Shown one piece after another: positions 23,835 to 31,805 of a stretch of DNA of 40,662 nucleotides (positions are counted from its first letter, which is position 1; each line of letters begins with the position of its first letter). Where the stretch lies: NCBI RefSeq assembly GCF_001905545.1, contig NZ_LIPD01000005.1, positions 248,585 to 289,246 of the forward strand, read 5' to 3'. This DNA is from Streptomyces sp. CB02056. GTDB taxonomy: Bacteria > Actinomycetota > Actinomycetes > Streptomycetales > Streptomycetaceae. A program made the translations under genes and the position numbers. The notes below the pieces were generated by a model. That model worked only from the letters and a program-made list of their open reading frames with translations. It made no database searches and was not told the DNA's origin.

Positions 23835-23848
23835 CGACCAAGTGTACT
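23820..23848 (+). promoter_or_regulatory. Promoter of the FAD monooxygenase with operator as spacer
   Basis: TTGATT (23820-23825) and TGTACT (23843-23848) are separated by exactly 17 bases, and those 17 bases are operator 1. On the other strand TACACT (revcomp of 23841-23846) with CTGACC 17 bases upstream forms the tetR promoter, so the two -10 elements overlap. Confidence 0.55.
23826..23842. promoter_or_regulatory. TetR operator 1
   Basis: CTTGGTC ACC GACCAAG is a perfect 7-bp dyad. It covers the tetR start codon and fills the spacer of the divergent promoter. Confidence 0.78.
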
Positions 23849-23861
23849 GGAGGAGCCATCA

Positions 23862-23876
23862 TTGGTCAGTGACCAA
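23862..23876. promoter_or_regulatory. TetR operator 2
   Basis: TTGGTCA G TGACCAA is a perfect 7-bp dyad with the same half-site as operator 1. It overlaps the -35 region of the leftward tetR promoter and lies in the leader of the monooxygenase transcript. Confidence 0.78.
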
Positions 23877-23892
23877 GAAAGGGGGCTTCGCC

Positions 23893-25443
23893 ATGTCCGA
23901 AGCCACGCACACCAGCACGCACGCCCCCGCCCCCGCACCGGACACCACGCACCAGGTCGTCATCGCCGGCGGCGGACCGGTCGGCCTCTGGCTCGCCTGC
24001 GAACTGCGGCTCCACGGCGTGGACGTGACCGTGCTGGAGACCCGGGCCGAGCCCGACCCGCACTCCCGCGCCCTCACCGTCCACCCGCGCAGCCTCGAAC
24101 TGTTCGCCGCCCGGGGGCTGGTGGCGCCGTTCCTCGCCGAAGGCCTGCGGGTGCCCAGCGGACACTTCGCCTCGCTCACCAACCGGATGGACTTCTCCCG
24201 GCTGGACACGCCCTACCCGTTCACCCTCGCCCTGCCGCAGGCCCGCACCGAGGAACTCATCGCCGCCCACGCCGAGGCCGTCGGCGTCCGCCTGCTGCGC
24301 GAGCACCGGGTGACCGGTCTGACCCGGCACGAGGACGCGGTGACCGTCGACGTCGACACCCCGGCCGGGCCCCGGCGGCTGCGCGCGGCCTACCTGGTCG
24401 GCTGCGACGGCAGCCGCAGCACCGTGCGCAGCGCCGCCGGCATCGGCTTCCCCGGCACCGCCGCCACCCGCTGGGCCTGGATGGCCGACGTCGTCCTCGA
24501 CGCGCCGCCGGCCGCGCACTCCGTCTCCAACGAGCACGGCACCGTCATGGTCTTCCCGCTGCCCGACGGCCTCCACCGGGTGGTCGGCAACGACGCGCGG
24601 AGCGTCCGGGAACGGCCCGAGACCCCCACCGTCGAGGAGCTCCGCACCCGGGTCCGACGGATCACCGGCGGCGACTTCGGGATGCGCGACCCGCGCTGGA
24701 TCTCGACCTTCGGCAACGCCACCCGCCAGGCCGAGCGCTACCGCCACGGCCGGGTCCTGCTCGCCGGCGACGCCGCCCACACCCACTTCCCCGCCGGCGG
24801 CCCCGGCCTCAACGTCGGCCTCCAGGACGCCGGCAACCTCGGCTGGAAGCTCGCCCAGACCCTCGCCGGCACCGCCCCCGACGGCCTGCTCGACAGCTAC
24901 CACGCCGAACGCCACCCGGTCGGCGCCGACCTGCTGCGCAGCACCCGCGCGCAGACCGGCCTGATGACCACCTACACCCCGGAGAACCTCGCCATGCGCG
25001 ACCTGCTGGGCGAACTCATCGCCCGCGTACCGGAGTTCTCCGACACCCTGGCCCTGCGCTCCGCCGGGCTCGCCGTCACCTACCCGCCCGCCGACCCGTC
25101 CGGCGCCCACCCGCTCACCGGCACCCGCGCCCCCGACCTCGCCGTCCACGGCGGCGGCACGCTGCTGCCCCTGCTGCGCCGCGGCCGCTACGTCCTGCTC
25201 GACCTCGCCACCGCCCCCGACGCCCCGTCACCGCTCGCGCCGCTGGCCCACGACGTGACGCCCGGCCTCGACGTCCACACCGCCCCGCCGGCCGGCGACC
25301 GCCCAGCGGGCCACCGCCCGGCCTGGTCCGGCGTCACCGCCGCCCTCGTCCGGCCCGACGGCCACCTCGCCTGGCTCTCCACCGAGGCCGACCCGCGCGA
25401 CGCCGCCCGCGACGCGGTCACGGCGACGCTCGCCCGCCGGTAG
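23893..25443 (+). CDS. Class A FAD-dependent aromatic monooxygenase
   Basis: This 516-residue flavoprotein of the PHBH-like class has the FAD-binding GGGPVG (26-31). It also has the DG motif GCDGSRSTVR (about 170-180) and the second FAD motif LLAGDAAHTHFPAGGPGLNVGLQDAGNLGWKLA. A C-terminal thioredoxin-like extension (RYVLLDLATAP region) follows, as in polyketide hydroxylases and rifampicin monooxygenases. Such enzymes use NAD(P)H and oxygen to hydroxylate aromatic compounds, including antibiotics. ATG 23893 has AAGGGGG seven bases upstream; a GTG at 23869 inside operator 2 is possible but weaker. Divergent TetR control suggests inducible detoxification of a xenobiotic or antibiotic. The substrate is not predictable. 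Confidence 0.88.
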   Translation: MSEATHTSTHAPAPAPDTTHQVVIAGGGPVGLWLACELRLHGVDVTVLETRAEPDPHSRALTVHPRSLELFAARGLVAPFLAEGLRVPSGHFASLTNRMDFSRLDTPYPFTLALPQARTEELIAAHAEAVGVRLLREHRVTGLTRHEDAVTVDVDTPAGPRRLRAAYLVGCDGSRSTVRSAAGIGFPGTAATRWAWMADVVLDAPPAAHSVSNEHGTVMVFPLPDGLHRVVGNDARSVRERPETPTVEELRTRVRRITGGDFGMRDPRWISTFGNATRQAERYRHGRVLLAGDAAHTHFPAGGPGLNVGLQDAGNLGWKLAQTLAGTAPDGLLDSYHAERHPVGADLLRSTRAQTGLMTTYTPENLAMRDLLGELIARVPEFSDTLALRSAGLAVTYPPADPSGAHPLTGTRAPDLAVHGGGTLLPLLRRGRYVLLDLATAPDAPSPLAPLAHDVTPGLDVHTAPPAGDRPAGHRPAWSGVTAALVRPDGHLAWLSTEADPRDAARDAVTATLARR

Positions 25444-25472
25444 CCGCCGACCGCGGCCGTACGGGCGCGAAC

Positions 25473-25527
25473 GCGCGGGGCGGTGGTCTTCGCGGAGTTC
25501 CCCACCGTGAAGACCACCGCCCCGCGC
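25473..25527. terminator. Bidirectional terminator
   Basis: A perfect 19-bp stem (arms 25473-25491 and 25509-25527) with a 17-base loop sits between the convergent monooxygenase and SGNH-propeller genes, which end at 25443 and 25563. Confidence 0.9.
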
Positions 25528-25562
25528 ATCGCGCCACGCGGGTCGATCAACGACCCGCCGGC

Positions 25563-27092
25563 TCAGACGCCCGCCGCGATCCGGCCGTAGTCGGTCCAAC
25601 CGCCGTGGCCGTCACCGCCGTTGTTGAGGAAGGCGGTGGTGGGGCCGGTGGTGACGAGGTAGTCGGCATGGGCGTCACCGTTGATGTCGGCCAGCGCCAC
25701 CGTGGCCTGGTCGGTGGTGAGCCCGGTCGCCGTCCGGCCGTAGTCGGTCCAGCCGCCGTGGCCGTCGCCGCCCTTGTTCAGGAAGGTGGTGATGGAGCCG
25801 TCCTGGTTGATGACGTTGTAGTCGGCACGCCCGTCACCGTCGAGATCGGCGAAGCGGACCCGGCCGCGGTCGGTGGTGAGACCGCCGGCGACCTTTCCGT
25901 CGTCGATCCAGCCGCCGTGGCCGTCGCCGCCCCGGTTGAGGAAGGCGCCCACGGCGCCGTCCGGCTGGGTGATGAGGTAGTCGGCGCGGCCGTCGCCGTC
26001 GAAGTCGGCGAAGGTGACCTGGGAGGGGTCGGCGGTGAGCCCGCTCGCGACCTGGCCGAGGTCGTTCCAGCCGCCGTGGCCGTCACCGCCCTTGTTCAGG
26101 AAGACCCGGACGGACCCGTCACCGTTGATCAGGATGTAGTCCGCGCGGCCGTCGCCGTCGAAGTCGGCGAAGCGGACCCGGCTGCGGTCGCTGGTCATCC
26201 CGGTCGTGACCTGCCCCAGGTCGCTCCAGCCGCCGTGGCCGTCACCGCCCTTGTTGAGGAGGACCCGGGCCGAGCCGTCGTCGTTGAGGACGATGTAGTC
26301 GGCGCGGCCGTCGCCGTCGAAGTCGGCCCAGCGCACCCGGCCCGCCCCGCCCGACTCCGTACCGGCGTGGTGCACCGGGGCCGGGGCGGCCAGGCCGTCC
26401 GTGAAAGCGCGGTCCAGCGCCTGATCGAAGGTCTGCGCCAGCCGCTGGTAGCCCAGGTCATCGGGGTGCAGCCCGTCGGCCATCTCGGCCGGGGTCAGCG
26501 CGGGTGCGGCGGTGTAGCGGACCTTGCGGCCCTGGGCCTGCTTCGCGAGGACGGCCTGGCTCAGGGCGCTGTTGTAGTCGGCCACCTGGGCGGTCAGGTT
26601 CGGCGTGGTCGGGATCAGGCCCATCACGAGGACGGTCACCCCCGGCCGGTCGGCCAGGATCCGGTCGATCAGCGCCGACGTCCGGTCCGCGGTGTGCGCC
26701 TTGTCGGTGCCCCGATCCAGGTCGTTGATGCCGATGTGGAGCAGGACGACGTCCGGCTGGGCGGCGGCCAGCCATCCGTCGACTCCGGCGAGGAGGTCGT
26801 TGACCATGGACCCGCTGTGGCCCTCGTTGTCCGGGTCGAGCACCGCGCCGTTGCCGCGCGAGCCCACCAGGTCGACGGTGTAGCGGTTCTGCTGGGCCAC
26901 CAGGTCGGCGAGCGGTCCGCGGTACCCGGCGTCGGTGGTGCTCCGGTACCCGGCGGTGATCGAGTCGCCGAGCGGCATCACCCGCAGGACCGGGGCGGGC
27001 GTCGGTGCGGCGGCGGACGCCGTGGGGGCCACGGCGGCGAGTGCGGCCACTGCGGTCACCGCGGCCATGGCGAGTGTGGTGGTGCGCTTCAC
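25563..27092 (-). CDS. Secreted SGNH hydrolase with FG-GAP/VCBS propeller
   Basis: This 509-residue secreted protein has a Sec signal peptide (about 1-28) and an SGNH/GDSL hydrolase domain. The hydrolase shows GDSIT with Ser44, a glycine block, GIND at 121-124 and DGLHP with Asp206 and His209. From 251 to the end come five FG-GAP repeats, each with a calcium-type DFDGDGRADY motif (the last is DINGDAHADY) and usually the phrase LNKGGDGHGGW. The catalytic head would be an esterase, acting on acetylated glycans or lipids. GTG 27092 has GGGAAGGA upstream. It follows the Rpf-like gene by 29 bases, so the two are probably co-transcribed. The propeller closely matches those of the next two genes. 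Confidence 0.9.
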   Translation of the reverse strand: MKRTTTLAMAAVTAVAALAAVAPTASAAAPTPAPVLRVMPLGDSITAGYRSTTDAGYRGPLADLVAQQNRYTVDLVGSRGNGAVLDPDNEGHSGSMVNDLLAGVDGWLAAAQPDVVLLHIGINDLDRGTDKAHTADRTSALIDRILADRPGVTVLVMGLIPTTPNLTAQVADYNSALSQAVLAKQAQGRKVRYTAAPALTPAEMADGLHPDDLGYQRLAQTFDQALDRAFTDGLAAPAPVHHAGTESGGAGRVRWADFDGDGRADYIVLNDDGSARVLLNKGGDGHGGWSDLGQVTTGMTSDRSRVRFADFDGDGRADYILINGDGSVRVFLNKGGDGHGGWNDLGQVASGLTADPSQVTFADFDGDGRADYLITQPDGAVGAFLNRGGDGHGGWIDDGKVAGGLTTDRGRVRFADLDGDGRADYNVINQDGSITTFLNKGGDGHGGWTDYGRTATGLTTDQATVALADINGDAHADYLVTTGPTTAFLNNGGDGHGGWTDYGRIAAGV

Positions 27093-27121
27093 GGGGTTCC
27101 TTCCCTGTTTCCGGTCGCGGT

Positions 27122-28279
27122 TCAGGCGCCGGCGGCGATCTGGCCGTAGTCGATCCAGCCGGGGTTGTTCCGGTCGTCTCCGCCATTGTTGACGAAGGCG
27201 GTGGTCGGACCGGTGGTCACGAGGTAGTCGGCCCGGCCGTCACCGTTGATGTCGGCGAGGTCGACGGTGTTCTGGTTGCTGGTCAGACCGGTGGTGATCT
27301 TGGGACGCAGGGTCCAGCCGCCACCGGTGTCACCACCGTGGTTCACGTAGCTGGTGATGGAGCCGTCCGGGTTCACGATGTTGTAGTCGGCACGCCCGTC
27401 ACCGTCGATGTCCGCCCACTTGATCCGCGAGGTGTCTGCCGTGACACCGCCGGCGACCTTGCCCAGGTCGCTCCAGCTCCCGATACCGGTGTTGCGGAAG
27501 ACACCCACCGCACCGTCCGGCTGGGTGATGACGTAGTCGGTGCGGCCGTCACCGTCGAAGTCGGCGAAGGTCACCTGGGCGGGGTTGGCGGTGAGCCCCG
27601 TCGCGACCTGCCCCAGGTCGCTCCAACCACCGTGGCCGTCACCGCCCTTGTTCAGGAAGACCCGGACGGACCCGTCACCGTTGATCAGGATGTAGTCCGC
27701 ACGGCCGTCGCCGTCGTAGTCCGCGAACCGCACCCGGCTACGGTCGCTCGTCATCCCCGTCGTGACCTGCCCCAGGTCGCTCCAACCACCGTGGCCGTCA
27801 CCACCCTTGTTCAGGAACACCCGCGCCGAACCGTTGTCATTGAGGATGACGTAGTCGGCGCGGCCGTCACCGTCGAAGTCCGCCCAGCGCACCCGACCCG
27901 CCCAACCCGACTCCGTACCGGCCCCGCTGGGGTACGGGTTGGCGTGGTCGGTGGCGAGACCCGTGCCCGGCGCGCAGGTCCACGCACCGGCGCCCTGGTC
28001 GGCGAGGATCTTCTCGGCTATCAGGATCTGCTGCCGCTTGGTGGCGAGGTCGGGGCGGGCCGCGTACGCGGTGCCCCCGTAGTGCTGCCAGTTCGCCAGG
28101 CTGATCTGCAGCCCGCCGTAGTAGGTGTTGCCGGTGTTGATGCTCCAGTTCCCGGTGCTCTCGCACTGGGCGACCTTGTCCCAGGTGCTGACCGAGGCGG
28201 CGTTGGCGGTGCCCGCGCCGAGTCCGCAGGCTGCGGCGAGGACGGCGAGGGAGACCGGGATGCTACGGCGCGGGTTCAA
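27122..28279 (-). CDS. Secreted Rpf-like transglycosylase with FG-GAP/VCBS propeller
   Basis: This 385-residue protein has a signal peptide (about 1-28) and a short catalytic domain of the resuscitation-promoting factor kind at about 31-103. That domain reads WDKVAQCESTGNWSINTGNTYYGGLQIS, with Glu40 as catalytic acid and Cys39/Cys102 as the usual disulfide. Rpf proteins cut peptidoglycan and help spores or dormant cells resume growth. The linker GTESGWAGRV joins it to the same five-repeat FG-GAP propeller (about 128-385) as its neighbours. The start is a TTG at 28279, as no ATG or GTG is in frame nearby. LysM or G5 domains, usual in Rpf proteins, are absent and replaced by the propeller. Confidence 0.9.
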   Translation of the reverse strand: MNPRRSIPVSLAVLAAACGLGAGTANAASVSTWDKVAQCESTGNWSINTGNTYYGGLQISLANWQHYGGTAYAARPDLATKRQQILIAEKILADQGAGAWTCAPGTGLATDHANPYPSGAGTESGWAGRVRWADFDGDGRADYVILNDNGSARVFLNKGGDGHGGWSDLGQVTTGMTSDRSRVRFADYDGDGRADYILINGDGSVRVFLNKGGDGHGGWSDLGQVATGLTANPAQVTFADFDGDGRTDYVITQPDGAVGVFRNTGIGSWSDLGKVAGGVTADTSRIKWADIDGDGRADYNIVNPDGSITSYVNHGGDTGGGWTLRPKITTGLTSNQNTVDLADINGDGRADYLVTTGPTTAFVNNGGDDRNNPGWIDYGQIAAGA

Positions 28280-28320
28280 GGATTCACTCTCTTCACTAAG
28301 GGCGATCGATCAGGTGGGTG

Positions 28321-28357
28321 GCGGGGCGCCGCGGGCACCCGGCGCGCGGCGCCCCGC
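28321..28357 (-). terminator. Terminator after the CHAP-propeller gene
   Basis: A perfect 13-bp stem (arms 28321-28333 and 28345-28357) with an 11-base loop lies just downstream of the leftward gene ending at 28374. It separates that gene's transcript from the Rpf-like gene. Confidence 0.82.
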
Positions 28358-28373
28358 CTCGGGTGGGACCGGT

Positions 28374-29711
28374 TCAGGCGCCGGCGGCGATCTGGCCGTA
28401 GTCGATCCAGCCGGGGTTGTTCCGGTCGTCTCCGCCGTTGTTGAGGAACGCGGTGGTCGGACCGGTGGTCACGAGGTAGTCCGCACGGCCGTCACCGTTG
28501 ATGTCCGCGAGGTCGACGGTGTTCTGGTTGCTGGTCAGACCGGTGGTGATCTTGGAACGCAGGGTCCAGCCGCCACCGGTGTCACCACCGTGGTTCACGT
28601 AGCTGGTGATGCTGCCGTCCGGGTTCACGATGTTGTAGTCCGCGCGCCCGTCACCGTCGATGTCCGCCCACTTGATCCGCGACGTGTCGCTGGTGACACC
28701 GCCGGCCACCTTGCCCAGGTCGCTCCAGCTCCCGATACCGGTGTTGCGGAAGACACCCACCGCACCGTCCGGCTGGGTGATGACGTAATCCGTACGACCG
28801 TCACCGTCGAAGTCGGCGAAGGTCACCTGGGCCGGGTTGGCGGTGAGCCCCGTCGCGACCTGCCCCAGGTCACTCCAACCACCGTGCCCGTCACCACCCT
28901 TGTTCAGGAACACCCGCACCGAACCGTCACCGTTGATCAGGATGTAGTCCGCACGACCGTCACCGTCGTAGTCCGCGAACCGCACCCGACTGCGGTCGCT
29001 GGTCATCCCCGTCGTGACCTGCCCCAGGTCACTCCAACCACCGTGCCCGTCACCGCCCTTGTTCAGGAACACCCGCGCCGAACCGTTGTCGTTCAGGATG
29101 ACGTAGTCCGCGCGGCCGTCACCGTCAAAGTCCGCCCAGCGCACCCGACCCGCCCCACCCGACTCCGTACCGGCCGAGGACCCCCGGCCGCCGATCGGCG
29201 ACACGTAGCCGCTGACGTGCTTCGACCCGTACATCCCGCCGGCGGTGATGGTGCCGCGGGTGACCTGGCTGTTGCCCTGGTTGCCGCCGATGGTGCCGAC
29301 GGACCCGTCGGAGTTGACCGAGACGACCAGCGAGACGTGCTCCGCGTAGTCGGAGCCGTTGTAGTTGAAGACGGCGGCGTCACCGACGCGGGGAGTCGAG
29401 TGCAGACCGGAGCCGTACTGTCCGAAGCTGCCGGCCCCGGAGGTCAGCCCCGAGACGTTGACGCCGTTCTGCGCCCAGACCCAGCGGGCGAAGTCGGCGC
29501 ACCAGGACTCGCCGCAGCTGGTGTAGTAGCCGCTGCCGCCGGCGCTGTTGGTGTCGCAGGCGCCGTGGCCCAGGTTGGCCTCGGCGGTGCCGACGATGTT
29601 CGACCCGACGCTGGCGACGGCGATCTGGGCTCCCGTCAGCATGAGGACGGGTGTGACCGCGGCGGTGGCGAAGGCCGCGGTGACCAGCGTGCGGAGGGAA
29701 CGCTTGCGCAT
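28374..29711 (-). CDS. Secreted CHAP-domain hydrolase with FG-GAP/VCBS propeller
   Basis: This 445-residue secreted protein has a signal peptide (about 1-34) and a CHAP domain (about 38-172). Catalytic Cys71 is in ESWCADFARWVW, His125 in AEHVSLVVSV and a polar residue in GGNQGN (about 142-147). CHAP domains are amidases or endopeptidases of peptidoglycan. After a Gly/Ser linker comes GTESGGAGRV and the five-repeat FG-GAP propeller (188-445), almost the same as in the Rpf-like protein, including its ending GWIDYGQIAAGA. ATG 29711 has AGGAGA upstream. It has its own terminator, so it is probably transcribed separately from the next two genes. Confidence 0.9.
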   Translation of the reverse strand: MRKRSLRTLVTAAFATAAVTPVLMLTGAQIAVASVGSNIVGTAEANLGHGACDTNSAGGSGYYTSCGESWCADFARWVWAQNGVNVSGLTSGAGSFGQYGSGLHSTPRVGDAAVFNYNGSDYAEHVSLVVSVNSDGSVGTIGGNQGNSQVTRGTITAGGMYGSKHVSGYVSPIGGRGSSAGTESGGAGRVRWADFDGDGRADYVILNDNGSARVFLNKGGDGHGGWSDLGQVTTGMTSDRSRVRFADYDGDGRADYILINGDGSVRVFLNKGGDGHGGWSDLGQVATGLTANPAQVTFADFDGDGRTDYVITQPDGAVGVFRNTGIGSWSDLGKVAGGVTSDTSRIKWADIDGDGRADYNIVNPDGSITSYVNHGGDTGGGWTLRSKITTGLTSNQNTVDLADINGDGRADYLVTTGPTTAFLNNGGDDRNNPGWIDYGQIAAGA

Positions 29712-29906
29712 GGTGGGTTTCTCCTGTTTCGGGCATGGCGGGGACAGGCGTGGTGCGACGGTGAGGGGCGGTCCGCGGGTCGGGCGGTGGCGACGGGCAC
29801 GGAGACCGTGCCGGCCCGCCGGAGACCGGGACCGGTGTTCAGTGGGCGCGGGGCGGGACGGCTGCCCTGCAGGAGCAGCGGTCGGGGGCGCCCGCGGCGG
29901 TGCCGG

Positions 29907-30065
29907 CTACTGCCAGATCATGTTCTCGTCGTGCACGTCGGCGGCCTCGACGCGGGAGACGGAGGCGGTGGTGTGCCCGGCGACGGACAGGGCGACGGCG
30001 GGCAGGGCGGCGGCGACGGCGAGGGTGACGACCGCGGCGGCCTTGGCGAGACAGGTGCGCAGCAT
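29907..30065 (-). CDS. Small exported peptide (52 residues), unknown
   Basis: This short gene has almost all third positions G or C, and its ATG 30065 follows GGAAGGA at good spacing. The product has a basic start (MLRTCLAK), one hydrophobic segment of about 25 residues and then a polar tail ending DVHDENMIWQ. If a signal peptidase cuts near residue 28-31, a secreted peptide of about 20 residues remains. A membrane-anchored micropeptide is the alternative. I do not recognise a family. It lies upstream of the CHAP-propeller gene and downstream of a small unknown gene, all leftward. Confidence 0.62.
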   Translation of the reverse strand: MLRTCLAKAAAVVTLAVAAALPAVALSVAGHTTASVSRVEAADVHDENMIWQ

Positions 30066-30214
30066 GGTGGGGTCCTTCCACGGAGGTGGGGCGAGTGGGG
30101 GGCGGCCGGACCGTGCGTCCCGCGGTGACGCTTCGTCCTGGTGGCCTTGCCGGTCGGTGCTCCCGGCCGGCGATCACTACCTTGGCCGTGGGCCCGGGGC
30201 TGGCGGAAGGGATG

Positions 30215-30568
30215 TCAGGTGGACGGAAACGTCCCCTGCCGGTTCCGTCCAGCGGGGCCGGATCGGGACAGTTCCAGTTCGTAGAACGGGGAGACGAGCG
30301 GGGCGCCGGCCCGGGCCACGGACCAGCCGTGCAGCGGTGCGGCGGACGCCACGGCCCGCTCGCAGAGCCCGGCGGCCCGGGACTCGGCGTCGGCGAGGCC
30401 GTCGGCGAGGAGGTAGAGGCCGAGCACCGGGTCGGGGACGGCGTGCGGATGGACGGCGACGTGCTCCAGCCGGTCCGCGGGGGTCGCCACGGACCGGACG
30501 AGGTCGGCGACGCCGTCGGGCAGGGGTGCCCCGTCCGGGGCGAGCAGCTGAACGTGGATCAGGTACAT
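30215..30568 (-). CDS. Hypothetical small protein, 117 residues
   Basis: I do not recognise a named family. The protein starts MYLIHVQLLAPDG and has alternating strands and helices (DGVADLVRSVATPADRLEHVAVHP, then an alanine-rich helix SRAAGLCERAVASA). This suggests a small ferredoxin-like or dimeric alpha/beta-barrel fold of about 100 residues, followed by a disordered tail. It has no signal peptide or membrane segment. GGAGG lies very close to ATG 30568. It is divergent from the TrmB/LuxR-type regulator across 162 bases, so that regulator may control it. Confidence 0.6.
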   Translation of the reverse strand: MYLIHVQLLAPDGAPLPDGVADLVRSVATPADRLEHVAVHPHAVPDPVLGLYLLADGLADAESRAAGLCERAVASAAPLHGWSVARAGAPLVSPFYELELSRSGPAGRNRQGTFPST

Positions 30569-30730
30569 GCCTCCGACGTTCCCAGGCCGCGCGGACGGAG
30601 CACAGGGGGTCGCCCGGGACGCTTCGGGCCGTGGCCGGAACGGTCCACGGGATAACCCTGGTCCAGCTGCGGATCTTCGTGCGATGATCATGCGCGCATC
30701 GTTCACAGGACCGCTACCGGGGGGTAGGAA

Positions 30731-31726
30731 ATGCTGGCTGTTCTGGGCTTGGACACCGCTTCGGAAGCCGTGTACAGGGCCATGCTGGCCCGTCCCCAGG
30801 ACGGTGTGCTGGGGCTCTGCGCAGCGGTCGGACTGACCGAGGCGCAGGTGCGCTCGGCGCTGGACACCCTCAGCGAGCTCGCCCTGGTCCGGCCCTCGCA
30901 CGAGCGGGACGGAGCGCTGCGCGCGGTCTCGCCGGACGTCGGCATGGAGATCCTGATGGCCCGCCAACAGGCCGAACTGGCGGTCCAGCAGCAGCGGATC
31001 GAGGCCTCCCGGGTCGCGGCGGCGCAGCTCATCGCCGACTTCTCGGACCTCCGTCCGGCCACCGCGCACGCCGGGGTCGAGCACCTGGTCGGCCTGGACT
31101 CGATCCGTGACCGGCTGGCGTCCCTCACCCGCGAGGTGAGGGACGAGGTGATGACCTTCGCCCCCGACGGCGCCCACACGCCGGAGAGCATCGAGGCGGC
31201 CCGTCCGCTCGACGAGGAGCTGCTCGGGCGCGGCGTGAAGATCCGTACCGTCTACCTGGAGAGCGCGGGCAACAGCGCTCCGACCGTCGCCTACACCGCG
31301 TGGCTCGCCGCGCGGGGCGGACAGGTGCGGGTCGTGCCGTCGCTGCCGACGCGGATGATCGTGGTCGACCGCGCCACCGCCGTCATCCCGGTGAACAGCG
31401 ACGACACGGCGGCGGCGGCCGTGGTGCTGACCGGCCACGGCACGCTGACGGCCCTGTGTGCCCTGTTCGAGAACGTCTGGGACGCCGCGCGGCCCCTGGT
31501 GGGCCCCGCCGTCCGCGACTCCCGGGGCCTCAGCGGCCAGGAGTCGGCCGCCCTGCGGCTGCTCTCCGAGGGGCACACCGACGAGGCGATCGCCAAGCGG
31601 CTGGGCGTCTCGCCCCGGACGGCGCGGCGGATCGCCACCGAACTGATGGAACGGCTCGGCGCCCGCAGCCGGTTCGAGGCCGGTGTGCGCGCAGTCCAGC
31701 ACGGCTGGCTCCCGGCCCGCGTCTGA
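30731..31726 (+). CDS. TrmB-like/LuxR-type transcriptional regulator
   Basis: This 331-residue regulator has an N-terminal TrmB-like winged helix (about 1-75). A central sensor-like domain follows, with VRDEVMTFAPDGAHTPESIEAARPLDEELLGRGVKIRTVYLES resembling the phospholipase-D-like effector fold of TrmB proteins. A C-terminal LuxR HTH covers LSGQESAALRLLSEGHTDEAIAKRLGVSPRTARRIATELMERLGA (about 270-314). No receiver domain is present, so control is likely by ligand or partner. ATG 30731 has GGGGGG and AGGAA upstream. This type often regulates specialised metabolism, and it stands between the exported peptide and the RiPP locus. Confidence 0.85.
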   Translation: MLAVLGLDTASEAVYRAMLARPQDGVLGLCAAVGLTEAQVRSALDTLSELALVRPSHERDGALRAVSPDVGMEILMARQQAELAVQQQRIEASRVAAAQLIADFSDLRPATAHAGVEHLVGLDSIRDRLASLTREVRDEVMTFAPDGAHTPESIEAARPLDEELLGRGVKIRTVYLESAGNSAPTVAYTAWLAARGGQVRVVPSLPTRMIVVDRATAVIPVNSDDTAAAAVVLTGHGTLTALCALFENVWDAARPLVGPAVRDSRGLSGQESAALRLLSEGHTDEAIAKRLGVSPRTARRIATELMERLGARSRFEAGVRAVQHGWLPARV

Positions 31727-31760
31727 GCGGCGTTCCCTCGGACGCGGGCCCGCACCCGCC

Positions 31761-31805
31761 CGGTCAGCGCGGTCAGTCCGGTCAGTCCGGTCAGTCCGGT
31801 CAGTC
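31761..31805. repeat. 9-bp tandem repeat at the polyprenyl synthase stop
   Basis: CGGTCAGTC occurs four times head to tail (31770-31805), preceded by one variant copy (31761-31769). Read on the minus strand each copy spells Pro-Asp-stop, so the last two codons and the stop of the synthase are repeated. Confidence 0.9.

Noticed and set aside
23869..23892. GTG 23869 as start of the monooxygenase
   Set aside because: It lies in operator 2 and its nearest GGAGGAG is 13 bases away, while ATG 23893 has AAGGGGG at proper spacing.
23163..27149. Very long rightward open frame (1328 codons) across the TetR, monooxygenase and SGNH genes
   Set aside because: It runs through well-supported genes in other frames and on the other strand, with Arg/Pro/Gly-rich low-complexity translation. 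It is a by-product of high GC, which removes stop codons.
31761..31805. CRISPR-like or iteron repeats
   Set aside because: The repeats are 9 bp, contiguous and end on a stop codon; no spacers and no replication gene nearby.
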